NCBI GenBank assembly: GCA_045587385.1
Contig: JAZNCE010000128.1
Coordinates: forward strand, 3,214-67,213
Direction of reading: 5' to 3'
Origin: SVQP01 sp045587385
Lineage (GTDB): Bacteria; Bacillota; Clostridia; Oscillospirales; CAG-272
Length of the DNA stretch: 64,000 nucleotides
A program made the position numbers and the translations under genes. Position 1 is the first letter of the stretch; each line of letters opens with the position of its first letter. The notes below the pieces were generated by a model. That model ran no database searches, was not told the DNA's origin, and was given only the letters and a program-made list of their open reading frames with translations. Below are positions 42,916 through 52,047 of this stretch, in pieces.

Positions 42916-45209
42916 TATGCTTCTCCCTCACCGGACATTTCGGTCTCGGTCGCTTGTCTTTGGTATCCGCACGCCTTGTCGTGGCAAACGATGAGCGCCT
43001 TGCCCTTCTTTCTGAACAGCATGCCGCCGCAATCGGGGCACTTCTCGCCTACGGGCATATCCCAGGAGGAGAAATCACACTCGGGGTACTTTTCACAGCT
43101 GTAGAATACGGTCTTGTTCTTGCCGTACTTCATGACGACCTTGCTTGCACACTTGGGGCAAGGTACGCCTATATCCTTGGTTCTGGGCTTGGTAAAGGCA
43201 CAGGTGGGATAGTTTGCACAAGCGTAGAAGCTGCCGTAGCGACCGGTACGCAGAACCATGTCACCGCCGCACTTTTCGCACTTGAAATCGGCAACGACGA
43301 CCTTCTTTTCGGTCTGTGCCTCGCCCTCTGCCTCGGGCTTGGGTGCATTTAAGGGCTTGGTATTCTTACAGGTGGGATAGTTGGGGCATGCAGCAAACTT
43401 GCCAAAGCGACCGTTCTTGACGATCATGGTCGCACCGCACTTGTCGCAGACCATATCGGTCTTTTCCACGGGCAGCTCGTAAGAAGCCTGCGCCAGCGCC
43501 TTTTCCGCGCCCTCCAGCTGTCCTGCAAAGTCGCTCCAGAACTTTTCCAGCACGCTGTTCATCTGCACGCTGCCCTTTTCGATCGAGTCAAGGTCGCTTT
43601 CCATGCGTGCGGTAAAGCGGTAGTCCACAATGCTTGTAAAGTTCTCCTCCATGAGCTTGGTCGTCACCTCACCGTACGCGGTGGGATAGAGCGACTTGCC
43701 CTCACGGGAGACGTAATTTTTGGAAATATTGGTGATGATGGTAGTATAGGTGGAGGGTCTGCCGATGCCCTTTTCCTCCAGATTCTTGATCAGCGTTGCC
43801 TCGGTGTATCTTGCGGGCGGCTCAGTAAAGTGGCATGCGGGATCGATCGAATCGGGCTGCCATACCTGACCCTGCTTCATATCGGGCAGGCGGATATCAC
43901 TCATCTGGTCGGGGTCGTTTTCATCCGCCTTGTCGTCGGTGGATTCCTCATACAGCACCATATAGCCGGGGAAGGTCACGGTATAACCGCCGGTACGGAA
44001 CAGATACCCCTCTGCGTTAAAGTCCACGCTCAGGGTGGCCAGCTCTGCGGACTGCATCTGGCTTGCGACAAATCTCTCCCAGATCAGCTTATACAATCTG
44101 TACTGATCGGTCGTCAGATACTTGCGGATCTTTGCAGGCTCCAGATCGGTCTTGGTGGGACGAATGGCTTCGTGCGCATCCTGCGCGCCTGCCTTTGCCT
44201 TATAGGTTCTGGGCGTTACCGGGCAGTACTGCTCGCCGTACTTGCCTGCGATAAATGCCAGTGCCGCTGCCTGCGCCTCGTCGGAAATACGCAAAGAGTC
44301 GGTACGCATATAGGTGATCAGACCCTGTACGCCGCCGTTCTCGGCACCGACGTTGATACCCTCGTAAAGCTCCTGCGCCACGCGCATGATGCGCTGAGAC
44401 TGGAAGCCCAGCTTGCGCGATGCCTCCTGCTGCATGGTAGAGGTGGTAAAGGGAGGTGCGGGCGACTTATGTCTGGTGGCACGCTTGACGTCTGCTACGG
44501 TAAAGGGCTTGCCCTGCACCGCTGCCACAACTGCCTCTGCCTGCTCGCGGCAGGTCAGCTTGACCTTGCCGTTGCCGTCACCCCAGAAGCGAGCCAGCAC
44601 GTGCGCACCGCTCTCGGTGTGCAGCTGCGCTGCAATGGTCCAATACTCCTCGGGCACGAATGCGCGGATCTCGTTTTCTCTTTCCACGATCATCTTGGTG
44701 GCAACGCTCTGCACGCGGCCGGCGGAAAGACCGGGCTTGACGTTCTTCCAGAGCAGGGGGCTGATCTTATAGCCCACGATTCTGTCCACGATACGGCGCG
44801 CTCTCTGCGAGTCGACCAGGTCCATGTCAATGGTTCTGGGCTGCTTGATCGCGGTCTTGACCGCGGTCTTGGTGATCTCGTTAAAGGTGACGCGCTGGGT
44901 CTTTTCCACGGGAATGCCCAACACGGCAGCCAGATGCCAGGAAATTGCTTCGCCTTCGCGGTCAGGGTCGGTTGCAAGGAACACCTTGGTGGCATGCTTT
45001 GCCTCCTTGCGGATCTCCTTGATCAGATCTCCCTTGCCGCGCACGTTGATGTAATGTGCGTCAAAGCCGTTCTCAATATCCACGGCAAGCGTGCTCTTGG
45101 GCAGGTCGCGCACGTGTCCCTTGGAGGCGATGACCTTATAGTTAGAGCCAAGATAGCCCTTGATGGTTGTTGCTTTGGAGGGTGACTCCACGATTACCAG
45201 ATTTGCCAT
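42915..45209 (-). CDS. topA: DNA topoisomerase I
   Basis: A 764-aa type IA topoisomerase that relaxes negative supercoils. The Toprim domain is at about 1-115 (LVIVESPSKATTI, FLATDPDREGEAISW). The active-site Tyr is near residue 300 in LITYMRTDS. Four C-terminal zinc-binding modules follow: CDKCGATM, CEKCGGDM, CPKCASKVVM and CPDCGGML, each with the second Cys pair; the last pair is C(H)DKAC. Length is normal. It is 34 nt after dprA in the operon. Confidence 0.98.
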   Translation of the reverse strand: MANLVIVESPSKATTIKGYLGSNYKVIASKGHVRDLPKSTLAVDIENGFDAHYINVRGKGDLIKEIRKEAKHATKVFLATDPDREGEAISWHLAAVLGIPVEKTQRVTFNEITKTAVKTAIKQPRTIDMDLVDSQRARRIVDRIVGYKISPLLWKNVKPGLSAGRVQSVATKMIVERENEIRAFVPEEYWTIAAQLHTESGAHVLARFWGDGNGKVKLTCREQAEAVVAAVQGKPFTVADVKRATRHKSPAPPFTTSTMQQEASRKLGFQSQRIMRVAQELYEGINVGAENGGVQGLITYMRTDSLRISDEAQAAALAFIAGKYGEQYCPVTPRTYKAKAGAQDAHEAIRPTKTDLEPAKIRKYLTTDQYRLYKLIWERFVASQMQSAELATLSVDFNAEGYLFRTGGYTVTFPGYMVLYEESTDDKADENDPDQMSDIRLPDMKQGQVWQPDSIDPACHFTEPPARYTEATLIKNLEEKGIGRPSTYTTIITNISKNYVSREGKSLYPTAYGEVTTKLMEENFTSIVDYRFTARMESDLDSIEKGSVQMNSVLEKFWSDFAGQLEGAEKALAQASYELPVEKTDMVCDKCGATMIVKNGRFGKFAACPNYPTCKNTKPLNAPKPEAEGEAQTEKKVVVADFKCEKCGGDMVLRTGRYGSFYACANYPTCAFTKPRTKDIGVPCPKCASKVVMKYGKNKTVFYSCEKYPECDFSSWDMPVGEKCPDCGGMLFRKKGKALIVCHDKACGYQRQATETEMSGEGEA

Positions 45210-45243
45210 AGTTGTATCTTTTTTCCTTTCAGTGTAAGGTGAA

Positions 45244-46566
45244 TTATTTTCGAGTGTAAAGTCCGCCGGGCAGTGAGGAGATCAATCCCTTGATCTCAAA
45301 CATGGTCAGCGCCATCATGACCTCGTGTGCGGGATAACCGCAGCGCACCAGCCAATCTGCACTGATTGCCTTATCCAGCGGGATCTGCGCGAACATGTCG
45401 CGCTGTCTTTCGGAAAACGTTGCCAGCACCTCGGCAGAGTGATCGACGTGCGGCTCTTTTGCGGGCTGTTCCTTTGCAGCGTCCGCCTTTTGGGGCTCTG
45501 CCCGCTCCGGCTTTTCAGCCTTGGGAGCAGACGGCTTTTGCATTTGTTTTTGCTCGGCACGCACCTCGCTGACGCTCTTGACGGGCACAGATGCGGCGGG
45601 GAGTCCGACGCCGTAGCGCGCAAACGCTGCGGGATCGGGATCGGAACGCTCCTGCGCGCGCATCAAACGGGCAGCGTCCACGCTGTCGCGGTACAGGAAA
45701 GCGTAGTTTTGTAAAATATCACGTGTGTTCAGTACGACCGCAGCACCGTCACGGATCAGCGCATTGGTACCCGAGGTGTTCTGATCGCCCACGTTTCCGG
45801 GAACGGCATAAATATCCTTTCCCTGCGCGATCGCCTCTCTTGCGGTGATCAGCGCACCGCTGCCAAGGTCGGCTTCCACGACCAGCGTACCCGAGCCAAG
45901 ACCACTGATAATACGGTTTCGGATGGGGAAATGGTAGCCTCTGGGCGGTGTTGCAGGCGGAAACTCGGTCAACACGACGCCATGCTCGGCAATCGCATGC
46001 ATCAGTCTTTCGTGCTGCTTGGGATACACCACGTCGATTCCGCAGCCAAGCACCGCAACCGTGCAACCCTTTGCCGCAAGCGCGCCCACAGCGCATGCCG
46101 CGTCAATACCGAGCGCCATGCCGCTGACGATCACAGTTCCCGTGCTTGCCAGCTCATAGGAAATTCTGTACGCCATCTCCTTGCCGTATTCACTCATGCT
46201 GCGCGTACCCACCATACTGATAAACAGGCGTTTTTCAAAGTCGGGCAGCTTGCCCTTGTAATACAGCACGCAGGGCGGTGCCTTGATGGCGCGCAAGGAG
46301 GAGGGGTACGCAGGATCGGTGTAGGACAAAATGCCCACGCCGTGCTTCTGACAGTACTCCACGATGCCGTATGCATCGTCAAGTCGCTTATCGCACAGTC
46401 TGCCCTTCAAGCTCTCGCTGACGTCCAGATCCTCAATATCCGATTCCTGCGCGCGGAAAAGCGCGTATGCGGAGCCGAACTTATTGATCAGCGTAACAAA
46501 TTCCGTATTGGCAACGCCGGTACACAGCGACAGCCATACCGAAAACAAGGTCTCGTTCCCTTTCAT
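45244..46566 (-). CDS. dprA: DNA-processing protein DprA
   Basis: A 440-aa protein that loads RecA on incoming single-stranded DNA during transformation. The Rossmann-like core is at about 95-310 with SMVGTRSMSEYGKEMAYRIS, VSGMALGIDAACAVGAL, VAVLGCGIDVVYPKQH and GALITAREAIAQGKDIYAVP. A long Lys/Ala/Pro/Glu linker (about 340-385) separates it from a winged-helix DprA C-terminal domain (about 385-440). The start is ATG 46566, with AAGGAG 8-9 nt upstream. Other competence genes are not in the window. dprA next to topA is a common Firmicutes order. Confidence 0.95.
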   Translation of the reverse strand: MKGNETLFSVWLSLCTGVANTEFVTLINKFGSAYALFRAQESDIEDLDVSESLKGRLCDKRLDDAYGIVEYCQKHGVGILSYTDPAYPSSLRAIKAPPCVLYYKGKLPDFEKRLFISMVGTRSMSEYGKEMAYRISYELASTGTVIVSGMALGIDAACAVGALAAKGCTVAVLGCGIDVVYPKQHERLMHAIAEHGVVLTEFPPATPPRGYHFPIRNRIISGLGSGTLVVEADLGSGALITAREAIAQGKDIYAVPGNVGDQNTSGTNALIRDGAAVVLNTRDILQNYAFLYRDSVDAARLMRAQERSDPDPAAFARYGVGLPAASVPVKSVSEVRAEQKQMQKPSAPKAEKPERAEPQKADAAKEQPAKEPHVDHSAEVLATFSERQRDMFAQIPLDKAISADWLVRCGYPAHEVMMALTMFEIKGLISSLPGGLYTRK

Positions 46567-46593
46567 ATAAGCAGCTCCTTTCATACGTTTGGT

Positions 46594-47448
46594 TTAATCG
46601 TTTCTGCACATCTCCCACATCAGCACGGCTGCTGCGACAGATGCGTTGAGCGACTCGGCGTCGCCCGCCATGGGGATATACACGCTTGCATCACAAGCGT
46701 TCAGAACACGCTCCGAGAGTCCGTGCCCTTCGTTGCCGATCACAGCACTGTCAGCTTTACCGAATGCAAAGCTGCCAAGCTGGCGCGCACTTTCGTCAAG
46801 AGCGGCGGCATACACGTGCCTGCCCTGCGCACGCATGATCTCAATTGCTGCGGCAAGATCGTCCACGCGCAAGATCTTTTGCGAAAACAGCGTGCCCATC
46901 GCGCCGCGCAGCACCTTAGGATTATACAGATCCGCACAATCACCGCTCAGAATCAGCCAATCGATCCCGAAAGCAAACGCAGTACGCACCACAGTGCCCA
47001 CGTTGCCGGGGTCGCGCAGCGATTCACACAGCAAAACGCGTCCGCCATCGGGCGAAAGGATGCCTGCAAGATCCTCATTGCTACTATCTATTGTAGCGAT
47101 TTTATGAATTTTGTCAATATATTTTGCCACGCAAATAATTCCCTCAGGCGCATTTTCGTCAGAAATTTTGACAAAAAGATCGTGACAGAGATATAAAATA
47201 CGGCAATTTGCGTCATCCAGAGTCAGCGCATACAAGCTCTTTGTCTTGGCATTTACGCTGCTTACAAGCGTCTCGTCCACCAAAATAAAAGCGAGCTCCA
47301 CGCCTCTTTGCACCGCCTCACAAAACAGCTTGACGCCGTCAAAGCGGAACATTTTTTCGCTCTGGCGATGCTTTTTTTCGCCCAGCTTGCACGCAAGGCT
47401 GACGTAGCCATTCTGCCTGGACGTGATGATCATGGGGGTAGATTCCAT
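46594..47448 (-). CDS. SpoU/TrmH-family RNA 2'-O-methyltransferase (RlmB-like)
   Basis: A 284-aa SPOUT methyltransferase. The N-terminal substrate-binding domain (about 1-110) precedes the catalytic knot with ESLRDPGNVGTVVRTAFAFG, NPKVLRGAMGTLFSQ, VIGNEGHGLSERV and the closing VYIPMAGDAESLNASVAAAV. These are the three SpoU motifs and predict SAM-dependent 2'-O-methylation of rRNA or tRNA; the exact target is not known. The start is ATG 47448 because GGAGG lies 8 nt upstream; the longer frame from 47520 adds unrelated residues. It heads the 15-kb housekeeping operon. Confidence 0.9.
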   Translation of the reverse strand: MESTPMIITSRQNGYVSLACKLGEKKHRQSEKMFRFDGVKLFCEAVQRGVELAFILVDETLVSSVNAKTKSLYALTLDDANCRILYLCHDLFVKISDENAPEGIICVAKYIDKIHKIATIDSSNEDLAGILSPDGGRVLLCESLRDPGNVGTVVRTAFAFGIDWLILSGDCADLYNPKVLRGAMGTLFSQKILRVDDLAAAIEIMRAQGRHVYAAALDESARQLGSFAFGKADSAVIGNEGHGLSERVLNACDASVYIPMAGDAESLNASVAAAVLMWEMCRND

Positions 47449-47489
47449 GGAATGATCCTCCGATAAAAGGACATAATTTAAGGGAAAAC

Positions 47490-47518
47490 GGGCTGTCACA
47501 CACGCGTGCAAACAGCCC
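47490..47518 (-). terminator. Hairpin upstream of the rlmB-like gene, possible attenuator
   Basis: GGGCTGT (47490-47496) pairs with ACAGCCC (47512-47518) around a loop containing CACACACGCGTG. On the minus strand GTTTTCCC follows. It may end readthrough from rplT or act as an attenuator of the downstream operon. Confidence 0.45.
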
Positions 47519-47562
47519 ATTATGGCGTGGTTTTCCCTTGTTTTACAAGGTTTTTACCTAAG

Positions 47563-47611
47563 CCATAAAACGCAACTGGGGATGCCCGCACACACGTGTG
47601 TAAGCATCCCC
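47563..47611 (-). terminator. Terminator after rplT
   Basis: GGGGATGC (47578-47585) pairs with GCATCCCC (47604-47611) around a loop with ACACACGTGTGT. A short T-rich stretch follows on the minus strand. It is 10 nt past the rplT stop. Confidence 0.6.
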
Positions 47612-47620
47612 AATATTCAA

Positions 47621-47974
47621 TTAAAGAGCAGCCTTAGCCTGCTCGCACAGAGCGGTGAATGCAGCGGGATCGCTGATTGCGATCTCAGACAGCATCTTTC
47701 TGTTCAGGGTTACGTTAGCCTTCTTCAGACCGTTCATGAAAGTAGAGTAGTTCATGCCGTTTGCCTTGCAAGCTGCGGAAATTCTGGTGATCCACAGACG
47801 ACGGAAGTCTCTCTTCTTCATCTTTCTGCCGGCAAATGCATAGTTACCGCTCTTCATGACGGCCTGCTTAGCCATCTTGAAGTGCTTGGACTTGGAACCC
47901 CAGTAGCCCTTTGCAGCCTTCAGAACTTTATTTCTTCTCTTACGCGCCATCATAGCGCCCTTAACTCTTGCCAT
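47621..47974 (-). CDS. rplT: 50S ribosomal protein L20
   Basis: A 117-aa L20, of normal length, starting MARVKGAMMARKRRNKVLKA with the conserved KGYWGSKSKHFKMAKQAVMK, KMKKRDFRRLWITRISAA and CKANGMNYSTFMNGLKKANV. L20 is needed for early 50S assembly and in Firmicutes represses its own operon through the infC leader. It is the last gene of infC-rpmI-rplT and is followed by a hairpin terminator. Confidence 0.98.
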   Translation of the reverse strand: MARVKGAMMARKRRNKVLKAAKGYWGSKSKHFKMAKQAVMKSGNYAFAGRKMKKRDFRRLWITRISAACKANGMNYSTFMNGLKKANVTLNRKMLSEIAISDPAAFTALCEQAKAAL

Positions 47975-48006
47975 TTTCTTATCCTCCTTCTGCTAATTTC
48001 TTCCGA

Positions 48007-48204
48007 TTACTTCTGAATCAGTTCTCTGATGTTTGCAGCGACCTTTGCGCTTGCAATGGTTGCACCGGTGCGCAGATGTCTCTTTCTCTTCTGATCCTTA
48101 ATGCCCAGCTTGTGGCGGTGGTGGCTGTGGTTCATCTTAACCTTGCCGGTTCCGGTAACGGAAAATCTCTTAGCCGAAGCCTTATGTGTCTTAACCTTTC
48201 CCAT
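48007..48204 (-). CDS. rpmI: 50S ribosomal protein L35
   Basis: A 65-aa L35, the standard size. It begins MGKVKTHKASAKRFSVTGTG and contains HHRHKLGIKDQKRKRHLR. The start is ATG 48204 behind AAAAGGAG; the frame can be read 69 nt further upstream but that is not part of L35. It lies between infC and rplT as in all Firmicutes. Confidence 0.98.
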   Translation of the reverse strand: MGKVKTHKASAKRFSVTGTGKVKMNHSHHRHKLGIKDQKRKRHLRTGATIASAKVAANIRELIQK

Positions 48205-48312
48205 TTTAACTTTTCTCCTTTTCAATTTTGATTGGTGTGCACAAGGCACTATCATTTCTCCCTCGGGGCGCAATGGAAAAGGCGCACCTTCGGGGTAATA
48301 AAATGAACGAAA

Positions 48313-48837
48313 TTACTTTTTCTTAACGGGCGAAATGACTACGCTGAGCAGCTTACCGTTGAGAACGGGCTTCTTATCGGTCGTACCCAGATCAGCACAG
48401 TCGGCAATAAACTTGTCGATCATGTCCTTACCCAGCTGCTGATGGCTCATCTCACGTCCGTGGAAGACTAAAACGACCTTGACCTTGTTGCCCTGCTCGA
48501 GGAACTTACGGCCTCTCTTCATCTTGGTCTCGTAGTCGTGGGTGTCAATGCGGCAGGAAAGCTGAATTTCCTTGGTTTCAATGACCTGCTGCTTTTTCTT
48601 TGCTTCCTTTTCGCGCTTATCCTTTTCAAAGCGATACTTACCGTAGTCCATGATCTTGCACACGGGAGGGGTTGCATCGGGAGACATCATCACAAGATCC
48701 AGAGACTTGTCGTAAGCCATCTGAAGTGCCTGATCGGAGCTCATGATACCCAGCATTGCACCGTCCGTGCCGATGACGCGGATCTGCTCGCAGTTGATCT
48801 CTTCATTAATAAGCGTGTCTTTTTGATTGGTAGCGAT
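48313..48837 (-). CDS. infC: Translation initiation factor IF-3, predicted AUC start
   Basis: IF-3 binds 30S subunits, prevents premature joining and checks the start codon. The 174-residue product has the N domain (NQKDTLINEEI, QIRVIGTDGAMLGI), the lysine-rich linker and the C domain (EIQLSCRIDTHDYETKMKRG, VLVFHGREMSHQQLG). No ATG, GTG or TTG lies in frame between the ribosome-binding site and the conserved start. GGAGG (48851-48847) is 9 nt before ATC 48837, giving (M)ATNQKDTLINEE. Other bacteria use AUU here, which makes IF-3 control its own synthesis. An ATG at 48933 is in frame but would add about 32 residues through the leader. Confidence 0.93.
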   Translation of the reverse strand: MATNQKDTLINEEINCEQIRVIGTDGAMLGIMSSDQALQMAYDKSLDLVMMSPDATPPVCKIMDYGKYRFEKDKREKEAKKKQQVIETKEIQLSCRIDTHDYETKMKRGRKFLEQGNKVKVVLVFHGREMSHQQLGKDMIDKFIADCADLGTTDKKPVLNGKLLSVVISPVKKK

Positions 48838-48986
48838 AGGACTGCACCTCCGAAAAATAAAAATCGTACCGAAGCAATCTGCCCCCGTACGCCCACTGCA
48901 CCGACTTTGCGGCACAAGAAAAGAGAATATCAACCGAGCGCGCTCATGGCGGCAGGGTGGAAACCGAGGGGTTTCGCTTCATTTAC
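48838..48986 (-). ncRNA. infC leader, possible L20-type autoregulatory region
   Basis: The promoter at 48992-49020 predicts a leader of about 148 nt before infC. In B. subtilis the leader of the same operon binds L20 and attenuates transcription. Here I see short complementary segments (CGTAC and GTACG around a 15-nt loop near 48862-48888) but did not resolve a full L20-type fold. The assignment rests on position and length. Confidence 0.35.
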
Positions 48987-48991
48987 CGTGC

Positions 48992-49020
48992 TATTTTACC
49001 ACACATGCTTTGGTTTGTCA
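48992..49020 (-). promoter_or_regulatory. Predicted promoter of infC-rpmI-rplT
   Basis: Minus-strand TTGACA (49020-49015), 17-nt spacer, TAAAAT (48997-48992). It is close to consensus, as expected for a ribosomal-protein operon. Confidence 0.85.
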
Positions 49021-49134
49021 ATAGGTTTTGCAAAAATATTTTTCATTTTCCGCATCCTGCCTCGCCCTCCCATTTCAGCTGTTCAAGCCACCCCTTTCTT
49101 TTTGGCAAGTTTGACCAAAAATCACCGTTCCCCG

Positions 49135-49163
49135 TTGACGCAAACGCATTTTTATGATATACT
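49135..49163 (+). promoter_or_regulatory. Predicted promoter of the GH99-like gene
   Basis: TTGACG (49135-49140), 17-nt spacer, TATACT (49158-49163). The leader is about 30 nt and holds AAAGGAG before ATG 49200. Confidence 0.8.
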
Positions 49164-49199
49164 ACAAACAGCTATACCCGATAAAGGAGCTCCCCCCCA

Positions 49200-51824
49200 A
49201 TGAAAAAACGTTTTGCGTTTGCAAAAATTCTCCCGCTTTTGCTGGCGGTCTTTATGATGGCAGCCTGCATGCCGCCCCTGATCCTGCCTGCTTATGCAGC
49301 AGACGTTTCCGTCATGAACGGAACGGGCGCACGCAACGCCATGCGCGTTGAGACCACGTTTGCTTACCGCGCCAAGGTCAACGCCGAGTTCACCGGCTTT
49401 TCCTTTGCCATGCCCACGTGGACAGAAACAAACGCAGCTTGCACGCTGGCACTGTTCAAATGGACCGGTGATCCCGAAAAATCCATGGAAGCCCAGCCCA
49501 TCGCATCCGTACGCATCGATCCCATGAAAGACAACGCCACAAACAAGCTTACCTTCGCTGCACAACCCGCAGGTGAATACCTGTTTGCCGTGATCGAGCC
49601 CCGCGGCTCGGTTGGCGTCTGGACCTATACCGACGTCAAGGACGGCAAGGGCTTTACCTATATTGACGGCAGCGAGCTGCCGCACGAGCCCGAGCTCAAG
49701 ATCGCCTTCGTGGGTTCTGTCGCAGATCCCTTCGGTAAATGCGATCCGATCAGCGCAGACATCGACGGCAAGCACACAGCCCCCAAGGAATACGTCATTC
49801 CCGAGGACAGTGCCATTTACACCCACGAGGTCATGCCCGACACCTGGGTATTTACCGACGGTCTGGGTCGCGTTTCGCTGACCAACGCCGAGGTCGGTGA
49901 CCCGCGCGAGGACAAGACCGTATCCATCTTCTTCTGGACATGGCACCTTGGCAGACTCCGCGCCATCAACGTCAACGACACCGTAGAGCAATATCCCGAA
50001 GCAGCGCGTGATTACAACCATCCCGTATGGACGCCCGCAAACTTCCAGGGCTCTTGGAATGAATCCATCTACGGCTACTATGAAAGCACCGATACCTGGG
50101 TCATCCGCCGCCAGGGTGAGCTGCTTGCCAACGCAGGCATTGACGCAGTACTGACCGATAACACCAACGGCACCGCTACGCACAAATCCGGCTACAAGGC
50201 ATTGTTCAAGACCTGGTCGGACGCGATGGACGACGGCGTGCTGACGCCCAAGGTATCCTTCATGCTGCCCTTCGCAGGCGGCGCGGACACCAATACGCAG
50301 GTGCGCGATCTGTACCTCGATTTCTTCCGTGAGGGCGAATACCACAAGCTTTGGTTCTACTGGAACGGCAAGCCCGTGCTCATGGCGCGCCAGAACGCCA
50401 TCAACACCGGTGACAACGCAGGCAAAGAGATCGTCAAGTTCTTTACCTGGCGCAGCGGTCAGCCCGGATATAAGATCGGCAAAACCGAAACCGGCAACTG
50501 GGGCTGGCTCTCCACCTACCCGCAGGCAGTCTATTACGCCTCCGCCAAGGACCGATCCAATAAAATTGCCGAGCAGGTCACCGTAGGCATCGCACAAAAC
50601 CATAACTACGCGCTGGACATGATCTCGGCTATGAGCGGTAACAACGTCATGGGACGCTCCTATACGCACGACTACCCCGATCGCTACGACAAGGAAGGCA
50701 AGGAAGCCTCCAAATGGGGCTACAACTTCGCAGAGCAGTGGGGTTACGCACTTGAAATAGACCCCAAGATGATCTTTATCACGGGCTGGAACGAATGGGC
50801 AATGGCACGCATCAACGGTTGGCCCGAGGGCTATGACTCCGCCGTTCCCAACGCATTCTGCGACCAGTTCAACGACGAATTCTCCCGTGACATCGAGCCC
50901 ACCAAGGGCGACCTCAAGGACCACTACTATTACCAGATGGTCAATTTCATCCGTCAGTACAAGGGCGTGCGTCCCATTCCCGCCCCCAACGGCATGGCAA
51001 CTATCGATATCACCAAGGATAACGCACAGTGGAGCTCGGTTGAGCCCTACTACGCAGCCTACGTCGGCAACACCGGCGACCGCAATGGCGAGGGCTGGGG
51101 CGAGCTGACTTATCATGAATACTCCGGCAGAAATGACATCATGGGCGCAAAGATCGCACGTGACGACGAATACTTATACTTCTACGTAGAGTGCGCAGAG
51201 GATATCACCCCCTACACCGATCCTCTTTGGATGGTACTGTATCTGGACACCGATCAGCAGAATCAAGGCTGGGAAACCTTTGATTACGTACTAAACAAGA
51301 CCTCTCCCTCCGCTACCAAGGCAGTGCTGGAAAAGTTCACGGGCAACGGCTACGAAACCGAGACCGTAGGCGAGGTGGACTACACCGTAAACGGCAACTA
51401 CATGCAAGTCAAGGTGCCCAAGAGCATGCTTGCGCTGTCCGGTCACGACTTCACCGTCAACTTTGCATGGACCGACAACGTACATGACGAGGCGGATCAG
51501 GGCGCAGCAGACGAGACCGATTACGTATACACCGCCTTTTCGGGTGACATTATGGACTTCTATATTTCGGGTGACGTTGCACCCTCGGGCAGATTCAAGT
51601 ACAGCTACGTCTCGACCGCCGCAAATGCAACCGGTACAGAGCCCGAAGAGACCCAACCCGGCGAGGAAGTAACGTCCGACGCACAGCCCGAAACTGCTCC
51701 CGAATCCGAGCAGACCACCGAGCAGACCGAGCAAAAGAGCGGTTGCAAATCTGTTGCAGCTCCCTTCATCGTGCTGGCTCTGATGGCATGCGCATCCGTC
51801 GCAATCACCAAAAAGAAGGACTGA
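49200..51824 (+). CDS. Surface-anchored glycosidase-like protein (GH99/WbsX-type) with C-terminal Cys-helix anchor
   Basis: An 874-aa exported protein. The signal peptide is ambiguous: a lipobox-like MMAAC at Cys23 or cleavage after AYA (about 33). An N-terminal beta module (about 36-180) is followed by a barrel domain (about 230-590), with SIFFWTWHLGRL, WFYWNGKPVLMARQNA and FITGWNEWAMAR near residues 524-535; the WNEWA signature is typical of GH99-like/WbsX enzymes. Residues about 650-800 look like a carbohydrate-binding DOMON/CBM9-type module (DEYLYFYVECAED). A Thr/Glu linker leads to GCKS, a hydrophobic helix and KKKD. It probably acts on mannan-like or other glycans at the surface; the substrate is unknown. 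Single-gene unit with promoter and terminator. Confidence 0.75.
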   Translation: MKKRFAFAKILPLLLAVFMMAACMPPLILPAYAADVSVMNGTGARNAMRVETTFAYRAKVNAEFTGFSFAMPTWTETNAACTLALFKWTGDPEKSMEAQPIASVRIDPMKDNATNKLTFAAQPAGEYLFAVIEPRGSVGVWTYTDVKDGKGFTYIDGSELPHEPELKIAFVGSVADPFGKCDPISADIDGKHTAPKEYVIPEDSAIYTHEVMPDTWVFTDGLGRVSLTNAEVGDPREDKTVSIFFWTWHLGRLRAINVNDTVEQYPEAARDYNHPVWTPANFQGSWNESIYGYYESTDTWVIRRQGELLANAGIDAVLTDNTNGTATHKSGYKALFKTWSDAMDDGVLTPKVSFMLPFAGGADTNTQVRDLYLDFFREGEYHKLWFYWNGKPVLMARQNAINTGDNAGKEIVKFFTWRSGQPGYKIGKTETGNWGWLSTYPQAVYYASAKDRSNKIAEQVTVGIAQNHNYALDMISAMSGNNVMGRSYTHDYPDRYDKEGKEASKWGYNFAEQWGYALEIDPKMIFITGWNEWAMARINGWPEGYDSAVPNAFCDQFNDEFSRDIEPTKGDLKDHYYYQMVNFIRQYKGVRPIPAPNGMATIDITKDNAQWSSVEPYYAAYVGNTGDRNGEGWGELTYHEYSGRNDIMGAKIARDDEYLYFYVECAEDITPYTDPLWMVLYLDTDQQNQGWETFDYVLNKTSPSATKAVLEKFTGNGYETETVGEVDYTVNGNYMQVKVPKSMLALSGHDFTVNFAWTDNVHDEADQGAADETDYVYTAFSGDIMDFYISGDVAPSGRFKYSYVSTAANATGTEPEETQPGEEVTSDAQPETAPESEQTTEQTEQKSGCKSVAAPFIVLALMACASVAITKKKD

Positions 51825-51839
51825 TCTCCATTCCCTATA

Positions 51840-51870
51840 GGGGCTTGTCTTCGGGCAAGCCCCTTTTCTT
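51840..51870 (+). terminator. Terminator of the GH99-like gene
   Basis: GGGGCTTG (51840-51847) and CAAGCCCC (51856-51863) enclose TCTTCGGG, followed by TTTTCTT. Confidence 0.88.
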
Positions 51871-52012
51871 GCGGGCAAAACCGAACACCCGTTTGGTACG
51901 ACATGCATGTCTATCGGGAAAATAGCCAAAATATTCTGCGAAAATATCGGCGATTTTCTCACCGGTAGTTGTTTTCACGAAATATCTCGTCAAAAATCGT
52001 CAACTTTGCCAA

Positions 52013-52041
52013 TTTACAAAACGCCCAGGATGCGGTATAAT
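52013..52041 (+). promoter_or_regulatory. Predicted promoter of the putative ncRNA
   Basis: TTTACA (52013-52018), 17-nt spacer, TATAAT (52036-52041). The predicted transcript starts near 52048. Confidence 0.75.
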
Positions 52042-52047
52042 AATCGT

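Noticed and set aside
48838..48933. ATG at 48933 as the infC start
   Set aside because: It would add about 32 residues without similarity to IF-3, pass through the leader and ignore the GGAGG placed 9 nt before ATC 48837.
49152..51116. 654-codon minus-strand frame opposite the GH99-like gene
   Set aside because: The plus-strand gene has promoter, ribosome-binding site, signal peptide, WNEWA motif and terminator. The antisense frame is a by-product of GC-skewed codons.
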